Positions 49,420 through 62,239 of a stretch of DNA of 64,000 bases are shown here, in pieces. A model generated the notes under the pieces. It saw only the letters and a program-made list of their open reading frames with translations, had not been told where the DNA came from and did no database searches. The translations under genes and the position numbers were made by a program. This DNA comes from Theocolax elegans (lineage: Eukaryota > Arthropoda > Insecta > Hymenoptera > Cerocephalidae). The stretch covers positions 73,125,986-73,189,985 of the forward strand of contig CM047426.1 in the NCBI GenBank assembly GCA_026168455.1, written 5' to 3'. Numbering within the stretch: position 1 is the first letter of the stretch; each line of letters begins with the position of its first letter.

Positions 49420-51810
49420 AACGAGCAAATATTCGTCTCATTGACTATAACAATTTGGGTTTACGTATGCCAAAAATTAATTGATCTATTTACTACTGTT
49501 TGCATTTTGAATGTCGTGAATCGTTTACTTATCACTGAAAATATATTATGACAATTGTTATACGATTTCGACAAATAATTGATGAGGTAACAATCGCGTT
49601 AATATTAAAATTAATTATACGATATTGTCATTGATAATTGATTAAAAAATATACTTGATTACTCAAACGACCGATATAAAATTATATGTTTTACGTAATG
49701 TCACTTTGACGTTTCACGATAATATTACGTGCAAAATTTTTCAAAGAATATGAATTTAATTTATTATTGTTATTATATATTGCAGCAGAATATATCTATA
49801 ATTTCCTTTGTCCGTATGTCTATCAGCGATAGATCAATATTGAGCTTTTTCATCAATATTTTCGAAGATTAACTTGAAAAGTGAATAAATTCGAGCGTCA
49901 GTCAATATTGATTAACTTTATTCTACGAAGCTGCAATTAGCTTATTTGAAGGAGAAAAAAAAACAGTAAAGAGCCATTTGATTATATTTTGGTGAAATAA
50001 AAAGATTTAAAATAACGTTTCCTGTGCATCACACCCAATGAGGTTTAGAAGAACGCATACGAGCATTTGGGTCGAGTAGTAATCGTAAAGAAGGGCAAAC
50101 TCGAGAGCGGTTAATTTTCTGTCGAAGCAAGGGAGCGAAGAAAAAGCGGCTAAACGAAGGAAGGAGACGCGAGCGAGCGAACGAGCGAGCGAGGGAGGAA
50201 GGAGTTTAGCGCGCACGTGACAGCTCGCGTACTCGTTCTGTTTCCGTCTTTCCGTTTCCTCGGTCGCGCGTACGTATACACACGTACCCCGAGCTCCTTT
50301 CGAGAAAGCATCGACGTCGCGGAGAAGCCGCGTATATACCGAACGAGAGGATCGGCACGTGCCACTCGATAAATCTGTCGCCGGCAGCTGACGCTGAGCA
50401 GCCGGCGGTAGCGCTGTTCTCCCTCCTTCCTTCCTTAGCGTGGCGCAGCAGCAGCTTCCGAGACGTTTGTTTTGCATTTTTCTTTGGTTTTTTTTCCTCC
50501 TCGTGACTTTCTTCGGCCGTCTTTTTGAGCCACGCGTCTAAAGGGTGACTTGGACAAAGTCAAAGGGAAAAGAGCCCTCTAAAGCGAAAGGGTTAGCTTC
50601 GGGAGGAGCCCTCCGAGAACTCGATCAAGCGACGGTTTCATCGGCGTTACTCACGCTAAAGTGAAATATATGCCCGATGGATCGAATTTCCTTACCGCAA
50701 ACTGGGCTAAGAAGAGCGTTTTACGGAGCTTTTGTTTTACTGCCACTACGGCCGGTACACGGTCGAGGATTTAGTAGCGCGAGGCGAAACTTTGCCTCGC
50801 GCTCACTGAGTCATCGTAATTTAGCTCGGAACGGCGCCACTCGGCTAAAAAAGGCACTGGGCAAACGGGCAAAAAATGATGAATCACACTCGCTTTCGAT
50901 TGCATCGAGATAAATATTTCGATTCACTTGGCCACAAGTTGATCTCCTACGCTTTCATTGGAAAATCTCCGTGACTGTAAAATTACGGCGACTCGTCGTC
51001 CCTCGGAAAACATCCTCGATCCGGTTTGGCCGGAAAACCGCGGAAGAGGTCCAGAAGCCGGCATGTACATCGGCCCTCGTAAAAACCCACCTAAAAATAA
51101 CTCCCTCTTTTCACGATCGGGGGCCGGGTGAGGAAGAGACGCGAGTCGAGAAGAAGTAAATCTCCCACCCTCGGGACTTTTTTGCCGCCCATCGGATGTA
51201 AGGCGCGCGCCACGGGTCTCTTGTGGGCACGTGCCACCGGCAAGTGTATGCGAGCAGCGACATTCTCCACGCTCTGTGCACCAGAGCACGAAATTTTCAA
51301 ACCGATTACCGACAGCTACGACGAATAGCTAAAAAATCGTAGACCTTGCCGCGTGATCCTTATCGGAAAGATCGAGAGATTTTGGCAGAATTGAACCGAC
51401 GCGGCAAATCTGCCAATGTATAGTTGTTTTTCTTTGTCGAACGCCAATGATGGAAACGGTCAATCGTCGATGGTTGAGCTAGCTTAGTCACAGGCGTACG
51501 TAAACTTCGAATATTTTTATTTTCCTACGATTCTACACTCAAATGTTACAGGACAGTAGAGAGAATCATTTTCTTATTATATATTTTTGTATACTGCTAA
51601 TTTACGTATCGTATACGTTCACGCTCGATGAACTGTGTATTTATAGATGCCGAAGTGCACTAATTTATTATACAATAATAAAATAAAACAAATTAATCAC
51701 TATAACAGGAAGGATTAATGCATTTATTACAAACGATCGATGCATTTAACTAAAAATAAAATAATTTAATTGTACGATAGTTGCAACTTTGTAAAAATAG
51801 TTTAAGACAT

Positions 51811-51870
51811 TAAACAATTATTTAATCTTCCATTTATTATTAACAATTATTTAATCTTGCATTTATAATA
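51811..51870. repeat. About 30-bp tandem duplication
   Basis: Two adjacent AT-rich copies sharing AACAATTATTTAATCTT and CATTTAT, with a few differences and a 1-nt length change. Confidence 0.8.
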
Positions 51871-53170
51871 CTCGTTGCATTTTTATTTTAGTATATACAC
51901 TTCGGTCTTTATCATTCATGATTTTCAATTGATTGGACAAACGTAATAGTTTGAAAATAACTACTTTATAGTCTTGATCATTGATGAGTTGGTAGCCGAT
52001 GAAACGAGAATAATTTAGCTATAAACTTTTTGCCAATGTAAGCTTTAAAAAGATGTTAATTTTCTACGTTGCGTGAACAGTATCGTTTCACGATACGAAT
52101 GCATTAATTACATATTTTACGATCAATGTTTATATAATTTATTAATTGTAGATTTATCATAAGAATAAATAAATAATTTATATTTGTTCCCTCTGTACGT
52201 TGTACTAGTTAGTTTTTCTATACGCAATATTTTATGTATTATACTTTGTAGAATATTTATTTCCCAAAAAACGAAAATTTGAAATTTGTAAAGAGAATTC
52301 TCAAATGTTATATTTCTAAAATATATAAAACATACGAAATTCAGCTCGAAATTCAGATTTTTTCAATTCTAGACAATGGAGCGCTACTAGTATAAATATT
52401 ATGTCATTTTTTATAAATAAGTAGTTGTTTCACAAAATTGCATAAAATACTCTTTACGTCAAAATATTGAATTTATACGAAGCTTCTTAATATTGACGAA
52501 TATAGCTAAGCTTTGGCAAGTCTATAATTAAAAAAAATTTATAGTTTGTTCAGCTAAGTTAAGGGAATTAAAACGTTATAAGTTAGTGAAGTAGAAAAAG
52601 GAAAGTAAAGTAAACAGATAATAATTTACCATAATAAATATAAAATAGTGTACAACTGAATGACGGAATGTCCGTAAATCAATGAAAAGGGTTTAATGAA
52701 ATTTAAAATGTGAATGTCCAGCTATTAAAAGAAATAGAATTTTATTTTTCACCAAGAAAAGATTAAAATATTTAAAAAAAAAAACACGATAATACTGTTA
52801 ACTAAAATGGGGCATGAATATGCAGTTGTAGGGAGGTGCTTGGAGAAGTTTCTGCTATATTATTCATTCAAAAAGTGTCAATAACCGTGACAAGAAATTG
52901 TTTTTCTGGAGCAAATGCAAGCTTCGAGTTAGCAGAGAAGAGAGCTGAAGATTCCGATAGCGAATGGAGGAAATGGGGGAGCAAAGCAAAGGAAAACTGG
53001 TGTTTTACGGAAACGTGACAAGGCGAGTCATTACGAAAGCTTGAAATTGTCCGTTGAACGAGCGCGGAGAGGAGCGAAGGAGGTGGATTCGGAGTTGAAA
53101 CGATCCCAAAAAACGAAGGAGAGGTAGACACCGTATACGTAAAAAGGGTCGAAGAAGCAACAGAGAGATT

Positions 53171-53210
53171 GAGAGAGAGGGAGAGGGAGAGGGAGAGGGA
53201 GAGGGAGAGC
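53171..53210. repeat. (GGGAGA)n minisatellite
   Basis: About six GGGAGA hexamers preceded by (GA)n; purine-only on the plus strand. Confidence 0.9.
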
Positions 53211-53480
53211 GTAAGCAAGAGAGGTTGCGCCTCGCGGTCTTTGTCCTATACAAGGCGAAAGAGGCAGCGGGCCGCTAAAATTAGCCTCGGGGTTCGCGCG
53301 CGCGTTAGGACGTCGGCGACATCGGCGTCGAAGAGCCGGGTAGAAGAGAGAAAGACCGAGCTACGCAGGAGCCGCAGCCAGCAAAACCAGAGCACGTGAT
53401 TCGAGGAGAACGCGCGTGATGCACGCGTGAGCCCCGACTCTGCCCCGGCTCTGCGCCGCCTTGTCCTCCTTTCACCCTCT

Positions 53481-53503
53481 CGAGACTCGAGAGTCGAGTC
53501 TCG
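53481..53503. other. 10-bp inverted repeat with 3-nt spacer
   Basis: CGAGACTCGA, spacer GAG, TCGAGTCTCG: a perfect short hairpin or palindromic binding site at the end of the 53.0-53.55 kb GC-rich island. Confidence 0.8.
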
Positions 53504-55805
53504 CGACCCGCGTACCCCTCCTGGCGCGAGGCCTATCAATTATCGAGCTTAGCTAAGCCTAAGTCCCTTCCGATCTATCTCGTGCCATCTCTTTTATCTT
53601 TCCTTTTTCGAAGTAAGGCAATTTCCTCCTCTTCTACGTTCTTTCGTTTGGGTAACTATACTACGCTGCTCGTAGTGACGATCGGTGTTGCGCCTTTCGC
53701 GCGGACTTACCAACAAGGCTATGTTTGGAAAAACTAAACGTTTTATGGGTATTGTGATAACACGGCTTAAAACTACGTCAATGTTAATGTTGTTATTTCA
53801 CTCTCCTTTCGTGACATATAGATTTACTAATCCTTACATACGCTTAGCATGCTAATAAAATTATTTTTAACTTTATATCGTATGGTATACTCTATGAAAT
53901 TTTGAACCCATAGGTACTCGAATGCTGCGTACGTTTATTAAACATGATTTAAATTCTATTTCCAATTAGTGGATAAGATAAATAAATATTTTTCTCGACA
54001 CTTTCTCTTAAGTGAGTAAGACACTAAGATGTATCGATTGATTTTTTAATTGGATTTATTCATAAAAACGTAATGAAAACAAGATGTTTTTTACTATATT
54101 TATCGGATAATTACGAATTCAGATGAGCTGAAGCGGTTATTTTAGCATGAGTTGCAAGAATTTTAAGAAACAATTTTTCAGACAATACAAAGAAACCAAT
54201 TACTGGTATTCGCTTATACAAATGTTTAACAACTACTACAAAAGTGTAATCAGTAATTAGATGTATAGACATCCGAATAATATTTTACACGAAATAAGTA
54301 AGTTCTAATTTGACATATGTAAGTTTGCAAAGAATTTATGAGTAAATGTTGATCTAACTTTTTTATTCTTCATAATTCTTCTACGGGTTCCAAATAAATT
54401 AATCCACTTGACCTTTTTGCGATCGAATTTTTCATTAAATGCTTATTTTAGAAAGCGATCTATTAACCAAAATAAACTGCAAATATTTATTTTGTTTTTC
54501 CAATGAAAAATGAAAAATTGCAATTTGTACAATACCTATACTTAATGTATACGATGAAAAATCGAATATTATACGCAGGAAGTAAATTTTCCAACTTCTT
54601 TAGAACATTAAGCGCGTAGATAAGAATGAGAAGATTAATTGAATAGGGAGTTAATCTAAAGTGTATCAGGACGTCGAATAAAGGTACCAGGATAAGAGAG
54701 AAGCATTCGTGTTCGAAATACAGAGGAGAAGGAGAAGCAAAGTGTACCAACTGGCCGCGAATGCTCTTCAAAGGAAACGAGTAGCTTACAGCTTATCGCG
54801 CGAATGCCGCGAGAGCGCCTGTGCGGGCTGCACATGCACCTCTTTACCATCACAAAAAATACGCTTCATTCGATTATCTAATGCGCCTAATCGTTTTAGA
54901 CAACGACCAGAAGCCTATAACCTAATGCATTATCATCGTTCGATTTCACGCTCGGTAAAATTCCATTCTGCAATTGTATACCTTGATATTCGTTAAATCT
55001 GCAATTTATTTAATACCCGTATTTTATAACACGGGTATATTGTCTTTCTGTAATTAAAATATGTCAGCTTTTTGATTTTTTGAATTAGTCAATTGAAAAA
55101 CATTTAAATAAAATAATATGATTTACGAACATCGTCAAAGGTTATTACATTGCGGCTAGAAAGAGGAAACTGCGAAACTGATTCATCATTTTGGCGAAGA
55201 ATATGGCGGTAATGTCGACAAGGTACACCTAAAAATATTTAAGTGCTTCTCAAAGAAATATAATTTTTATGTAAGGTTATACTTAGACAGGCTAATCTCT
55301 ATATTTAGAATTATAAACATTCAGTTGTTAAAAGTAATATCGCGTAATTACTTATGAGGAAGTAGACTGCAAGGGATTTACACATTCGTCCTACTCTTCG
55401 TAAATATAAGTATCTCGGTACTTATATTTACTTGTATATATATTTATAATTATACATACATGTATATATGTATACACTGCGCATACGGAATATGCAAAAG
55501 AAATAAAATCTTTTCTTAAATGCGATGCATATTTTTGCTCACCCGGTGTTTAAAAGTTCAACTTAAGAATTTAATATTGTATGATTTTCCGCATAAATTA
55601 AAAGTACGCGGATACTAATAAGGGTATATAGAGACGCGTTTACGTAAAGCTTGGGTGGAAGATAGATACCATTTAGCACCTAGAAACCAAGTCATGCGCA
55701 CTAATAATTTACGTCCATAGATAATGTAACCTAAGTTAAATATTATATCAGTATTTCTCGTAATCTAATAGTTGCTATACAAGTAAATTCACATTTAATA
55801 CCCGT

Positions 55806-55841
<36 letters not shown>
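55806..55841. repeat. (TA)n microsatellite
   Basis: About 18 uninterrupted TA units. Confidence 0.95.
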
Positions 55842-55844
<3 letters not shown>

Positions 55845-58720
55845 TAAAATGTCATAATAATATTACTTGGTACGAGGAATAAATACTTTTGTGTAGTGTC
55901 TTATTTAACCAAGACTGTCACCGCAAGTCAAAATACTTTTATTTCACGGAATGGATAAATTTATGAAATGGAAATTTTCGAGATCTGGTCTCTCGTTGCA
56001 AAACAACACGTGAATATGTAAAATTAATATAACTGTACGGTAAAAGTGAATCAGTAACATTTTTATCTACATCAATGAACTATTTAACGATTGAATTATT
56101 CTGAAATACAATGAAATATGTAAGCATTGTTCGAAATAAAATTGCGCAGGTAAAGTTACACGTGACATAAACATTGCATAAATATTACAAAGATTAATAA
56201 AACAATGATAATTCTGATATTTTCCCCGAGCATGTCACCAATACGAAAATAGTTTACGTATGGAATATCCTACACTAAGGTATAAAATAAGGGAATCGTT
56301 GGTTTTATAACCAATAATTCACGAGGTATAATAATAAATAATACATGTACGTAAAACCAATGTTATACGGTTTTTTCCAAGTCAGGGAGGTAACGAAGAA
56401 TGATTAAAACTTGAAAATACATTGTTCAATCCGGAGGATGTGTATCAGAAAAAGATTTTGAAACGATAAATATTGGAAATTCGAAAAATAGATACATTAT
56501 GGTTAGCTATTATTCATAAGGGGTACAAGTGTAATCGATAGCTCCTCGCTACTCGGTACCGCGAGCGCCAGTGAATTATAGGAGCAGATAACCGAGGCTA
56601 GGTAAGTGATCGAATTATGAATTTGTAAAGCGATCAGTGTTTGCCGCATTGGATTACTCTCTTCTTCTGCCTCTCCCTCTCTATCGCTATCTCTTGGAAA
56701 ATACTTTTATAATAATTAAACAATACGAGAGCTCCATGTGAATCAAATCGAACTTTTAGCTTCTTCTATATTTCAATAATTAAATATATCCACAAAATGA
56801 AAGATGAAGCTCAATGGTATAACTATCATTTATTTTCGTTCACATTCACTTTGGATTGTTAACGTATTATTCAATTTCTCTAATTTATTAAATATTAATT
56901 AATGGAATACAAATGTATAAATCTATATACCAATCATCGTAATTTTAATATTCTATTGTATACATATTAATGATTTTCAACATATAAATTTCATGCACGA
57001 TCATTTAGATTTTTTACAGTACACGTTTAAAAAAAGATTAATTTAATTTTACATTTATTTAAAAATACGACGTTAAATGTATTAAATACGACTTTTTTAA
57101 TTTGAGAAATTTCACAAAAATTGCTTTATAAGATAAAATTTTCTATTTAATAATCGAGCGTATAATTTTTAAATATATATATTCTTTGAAGAGATAAGAC
57201 TTATTATATATTTCAATACATTAATCAGAAAACGATTTTCTTTATTTTATCGAGTTTAAAAATTATTATAATTATTCCTATAAGTATAGTGTTTTACTTA
57301 AATTATTTTTGTTACTTGTGCTTTTTTATACGTCGCAAAGAAAATATATATTTAATTAAATACTATAATAAAACTGATGTTGTATTTAGAAAAAATTAAT
57401 CATTACTGTACGCACATCGTTAAGCATGTCTAATCACTCGTGCCTTACACGTTATTCATTGCTTACAATCGTATGTATTTAAATTAAGCAAATGTTAATA
57501 TTTATAAAATTGTATTCATTTTTTAGGATTAATAAAAACAAAGTAAATAAAGAGAGGTTTTAATTTTGGGCTTACTCGACTCATAAATTCTAATAATGGT
57601 ATAAATTAAAGGTTAACAAAAAAGATAAAAAGGCAACGAGAATAAGAAATAATGTTACTTAATTGTTAATAGATTTAATTGTAACTACTATCTCTGTCCA
57701 GCTAGAGAAAAAACGGTCCCGTAACAACATCCGAGAGAGAAAGAGGGGGGTTGCCAGTGTCGCGCTGCGAGTCTCAGCGTGCGTCTTGAAAAAGGGGAAA
57801 CCGAGAGGAGGCTCGATGCCGCGCGACACAAGCGCATAAGGAGGCCGTAAGCTCTGCGGCATCTGCAAGGCGTATGTTAGCGTCGGTGGTGCAGCGCGTA
57901 TCCCGTGCGCGTTCGATATACGCCTCTGGGAGGCTTCTCGGTTCTCGCATTCCTGATTGCGCTTCGGTGCCCGCAAAGCTCTGGGAAGCTCGGGTAAACA
58001 CCTTCGGCTCGCGTGGGGTGGTTCAGGCTATCGCGCCTCTTATTCTCGGGACTCCGAGGGGTTGACTGCCTACCTTACACCCTGTACCTCGTAGCTTCCT
58101 TCTTTTTTTTCACACGTATGCCGCGCTTCGTCTAACTCCCTCGCGCACTCTTTATTCTACCCGAACTAGTATACTAGTGTAAAATAATTTCTCGAACCTA
58201 TCCTCTCGACGTCTCTAGAACACAACATATTTTTCGGTTGCATAACGTAATAGAGATTCACCGGTATGTCGAGGCAACGCCTTTTTTCAAAATATTAATA
58301 TGCTACACTTTCATGTAAATCGGTATAGTGTTAAAAAAAGATCTATACAATCGACAGAGATTTCCTGTGATTATTTGTATTTAATTTAGTAAATCAGAAA
58401 ATAACCCGTTTTGATTGTTTGTTACAAAGAGTGCTTCGATATGCATTAAGAATACAAGACAACTATGCAAGTAAAGTCATTGTCACGATAAAATAAAATA
58501 AAACCGTTAGCACGAATGGTAACGCGTGTTTGCAGTAATTTATTTAGCGCAAAATGTGGCATCGAGAAATTTCGTCCAGTGGCCTCCTGGTTATAATGAT
58601 TATCACGCCAGGGACCGAAGTAAGAAAGGGAGAAAGTGGGGGGAACGCGCGAGAAGGCTAACAATCTCTGTAGGAGTCTGGAAAACATATGTCTTGCACT
58701 CGGACCACGTGTGGGGTTGG

Positions 58721-58737
58721 CTCTCTATCTCGCTCTC

Positions 58738-58771
<34 letters not shown>

Positions 58772-58802
58772 GCTCTCTCCCTCTCTCTCTCCTTTTCTCT
58801 CT
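58721..58802. repeat. (CT)n microsatellite
   Basis: About 80 nt CT-rich repeat with AT, GT, CG and CC interruptions. It produces Ser/Leu-rich frames on the plus strand and Arg/Glu-rich ones on the minus strand. Confidence 0.9.
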
Positions 58803-60922
58803 TTGGCTCCCTTGCAGCGAGTCATCGGCAACCCGATACTCGCGGCTGGATTCAATTTTCACTGTCGCACGGATTTCCTTGTAATTCGCCTCGATGCCAC
58901 TCGGATTTTTCAGATTTTATCTTCGTTTTTCATTCCAATTAGGATTAACTCATTTTACAGAAGAATAATGGTGCCATTTTTCCCACTTTTATTTAACACT
59001 ATCTACTTGTCATTTTGTCTTTAGTTGTCCGTTCCATCAAATTTTCACGTACGAAGTAGACGCAAAGTGCGCAAGTTTTATATAAAACGTCGTTGGCTAA
59101 AATTAGGCATCCCGTACAGTGTATCGTACATTTTTGGCAACAAAATGCAATAATTAATACAGTCGAATAACTTTTGGTAGACCGATAGTGACAGTGCTGC
59201 GACGGGTACGACATCTACCGGTATTTTTTACGACATATAGGCTCAATGCCATGTTGACTTGACGTTGACGCGATAGCAGCGAACAATTTTCTTGTTTAAC
59301 GCTGCACACGTGCGTTAAAATTTTCTGACCACATTCAACAAAATTTTGCTATCGATAATTTGCGACTTGTATAATAATAAGTATTTTGTCGTATAATTGT
59401 AAATTGCTGTTTTTATTTTATTTCTATGCGGTTAGAGAAAAATAAATTATAACATTGTAATTGTATCGATGTAGTTAAAAAACTTTAAAATAATACTGTG
59501 TAAGACCAAATTATCAATAATTCAGTAATTAATGTAATAATTAGTTTCCTGTATTCATTATTTCTGTAATTTAAAATTATTTAGTTTAATACAGTTTCTT
59601 TCGCACTCACATAGATTGTTTGTTTAAACCATAAATCAATATCGGATGTTTACTTTTTATTATTAATTGTTCATAACGTTCACTGAGTAATTTTTAACGT
59701 TTACGCAACCCAAGCCAGTCCATACATATATATATGTATGTATGTATATATGTGCGTGTGTATGTGTGTACTACGCTACTACCTACATTCCAATTGAATA
59801 GTTGAACCGAATTTCGTCATTAATATAATCTGATGTAAGGTCAATGTTTAACTCACTATTTCTACATTGTGTCATAGCTATCATAGAGTATCGCTTCTTT
59901 TTGCATTATTATCACTCAACGAGCAAAGTATAAGGTTTTGAAGGAAGCTCTACAGAGAAATTAGTATCAGGTGCAATACTACGGAATAAATCTTCGATAT
60001 TATCAATTCTACGAAATGACCCGTGTATGAGATACGACGGAAAATTAATCTTTGCTGATTTGATTCATTAAATCGCGGTGCGACTGGCCTTTTCCTATCG
60101 CTAAATTCAGTATTTGTCTAACTTATCGATTGCTCTTCTTTGAACCTGTGCAACAATCAATTTTTAAGAAACCGACACAAATTTCGAAGTTCGATAAATT
60201 TACTATATCTAAAGAATAATCCATTTAAAATGTAACGTCTCGTGTAATATTTTATTTTAAATATGTGAATTTGGGTCGTAGGTTTACAATGACGACAGTA
60301 ACCACAAACTGATAAAACGCACATTCTTTTCTTGTAGTTTTTTAATTCGGATAAAACTTTTAATTAACAAATTTTAACCTTTAAATTCAGTCTTTTATTT
60401 TTCCTGTAAACTGCGATATACTTTATGTTTTTTTGTGTGTGTCTAAGATTGTACAAAGTTTTAATAATTATCAGTTTACAATTCGCATTACTCGGTATTC
60501 TTATAAATAATAATTCACACATTTGTGATTGATTGCGGAGAAAGAAAGAAAAAGGATTAAAAAAAAACCACAAGTAGCCATTAACCGGTACGCGTTGGTA
60601 ATTGTAATTTAGTAGCGCGATCTGAGAATTAATCGCGAACAAAGAGAGAAAGCTCAAGTCCGGCAGCCACGGAATCGGAGTACTACGTAAAGGCGGTATT
60701 GGAGGATCGCCGAGAGACGCGCGAGGCGAAAAGTGAAAAATGGGTGTAACGCAAGTCTGCAAAGAGTTTATGCGGAGAGGCTGTTTGCGGTCCAAAAGAA
60801 CGAGGCGAAACCGAGGGAACGAGGAAAGGGAGCCGGAGAATCAGCATGGGCATGCAAAAGAAGCAAAAAGTCAACAAGTCGCGAGCGAGAAGACGAGAGA
60901 GTGCCTGTGCTGTGTGCGCGCA

Positions 60923-60951
60923 AGAGAGAAAGAGAGAGAGAGAGAGAGAGA
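60923..60951. repeat. (GA)n microsatellite
   Basis: About 14 GA units with one AAA interruption inside a GC-rich island. Confidence 0.9.
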
Positions 60952-61780
60952 ACCCGAAGCTGGCAGCTGTTGCGCGCGTGCGGCGTCGAGCCATTTAAGG
61001 CGCGAACGCCGGACGCCCGGCGTCGCAACGCTATATCCCCCTCTTCTCCCTCTTCCTCCAACTCCTCCTCCTCCTTCTTCTTTACCCGCGCGCCTTCCCT
61101 CTTCTTCCCCTTGTGTTTTTACTTGCTCCCACCCTCCGTTCTTCTCGATGTCTCGTTTTCTCTTCAGAAATTCATTCTCATTCAATTAAGAGTAATCCGA
61201 TTTTTTCACCTTCCTCTCTTCGTATTCCGTTTTTATCTGTGGAATATCGGGCGATATAACAACCGTCGATGCGATCGACAGCAACCGAGATACGTTTTAC
61301 CAAAGACTTATTTCATCCGATACGTATAAATTTTACATTAATCGAATTAAAGATATTTCCTTCGTTTACTTTATGCATAAAGGAAAAACCTACAGTTTAG
61401 TTCGGTCTTGGTCGTTGACGCTCGGAACGACAAACATTTAATAAATCTTGGAATAAGACGCCGAGCTTAAGTAGCAAAGTATCATTCGCGTAAACTGGGT
61501 GGGTTATTGCGCGGTAAAGCGAACTCGACGCGCTTACGACAAACAATAATAAGAAAAATAAAGAAAAAACAGCTGCGTGTGTCTCTGTGTGCCCGCGGTA
61601 GCGACTCCTTCTTTTTTCTCCCCTCGGTTCTTCTCGCTTCGCTCACTCGACACTCGGTATTCTCCACCTCCCACTCTCGATCTCTCGCTCTCGTTTTTCT
61701 CCTCTCGGAGCTTCTTTGCGCTCGTCATCTTCTTTTCTCCCTGTTTTACTTGAAAACCGTCCCTCGAGCTTCGACCGACC

Positions 61781-61828
61781 CACACACATCACACACACAC
61801 ACACACACAGACGCGTGCGCGCGCGCAC
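61781..61828. repeat. (CA)n followed by (GC)n alternating tract
   Basis: CA units to 61809, with one ATC interruption, then alternating CG/GC to 61828 with a single break at 61809-61811. Strong Z-DNA candidate by composition. Confidence 0.85.
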
Positions 61829-62182
61829 TTGGCAATTCTTATGTTTTTTTTAATTTTTTTAAACCAAATAATCATGTTTGATGTCCGAGATATCTGACTT
61901 TTCATTATTATGTTATGGGGTTATTTTTCAAAATTTTAATTCTAATCTTAAAAACACGCCGTTTTCTTATGATCTAATCTATTTTTTGATTAATCGTTAG
62001 GTTTCAATGTGTACTCGGTACATGTTATAATTGTAACATAGTTATATAAAATTATTGTCGTATATTTGTGTCGATTTATGTCTATATACTACTTGTACAA
62101 TAACTAAAACTTTCCTTGTATGAATAATAAAAACTATATTATGATATGCTTATTACAGAATTTATTATATTATACGTTCTCA

Positions 62183-62238
<56 letters not shown>
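62183..62238. repeat. (AAT)n microsatellite
   Basis: About 18 uninterrupted AAT triplets. Confidence 0.95.

Positions 62239-62239
<1 letters not shown>

Larger units (their letters stand above)
48960..53700. other. GC-rich islands alternating with AT-rich sequence
   Basis: Islands at 48.98-49.2, 50.05-51.4 and 53.0-53.55 kb. The 50.05-51.4 kb island is the longest in the right half. A minus-strand donor-like GGAGAG/GTGAGG occurs at about 49138 and CTTGTTG/GTAAGTCC at about 53706. Neither has a clear acceptor or first-exon start, so neither is called. No domain-bearing frame. Confidence 0.6.
53701..60600. other. AT-rich sequence with a few GC-rich patches
   Basis: Patches at 54.70-54.85, 57.72-58.15 and 58.55-58.92 kb. 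A plus-strand donor of full consensus, GAGGCTAG/GTAAGTGAT, occurs at 56602 with a CCAGTG initiator-like motif about 30 nt before it. A plus-strand acceptor, CTCCCTTGCAG, ends at 58817 after a CT repeat. I could not build a gene from them. The segment 59.03-59.3 kb is of mixed composition, with nothing recognised. Confidence 0.6.

Noticed and set aside
58818..59024. Plus-strand frame RVIGNPILAAGFNFHCRTDF after a CT tract and CTTGCAG acceptor
   Set aside because: The acceptor arises at the end of a CT microsatellite, no donor or upstream exon was found, and the frame becomes AT-driven hydrophobic sequence.
60740..60810. Plus-strand VCKEFMRRGCLR, resembling the start of a CCCH zinc finger such as muscleblind or ZC3H10
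   Set aside because: Only the first two Cys with the right spacing are present; the third Cys and the His are missing and the frame runs into GA-repeat-derived Arg/Glu sequence. No suitable donor follows.
60733..61329. Longest plus-strand frame, 198 codons
   Set aside because: Built mainly from a GA repeat and CT-rich sequence, open in several frames on both strands, no domain; low stop density in GC-rich DNA explains it.
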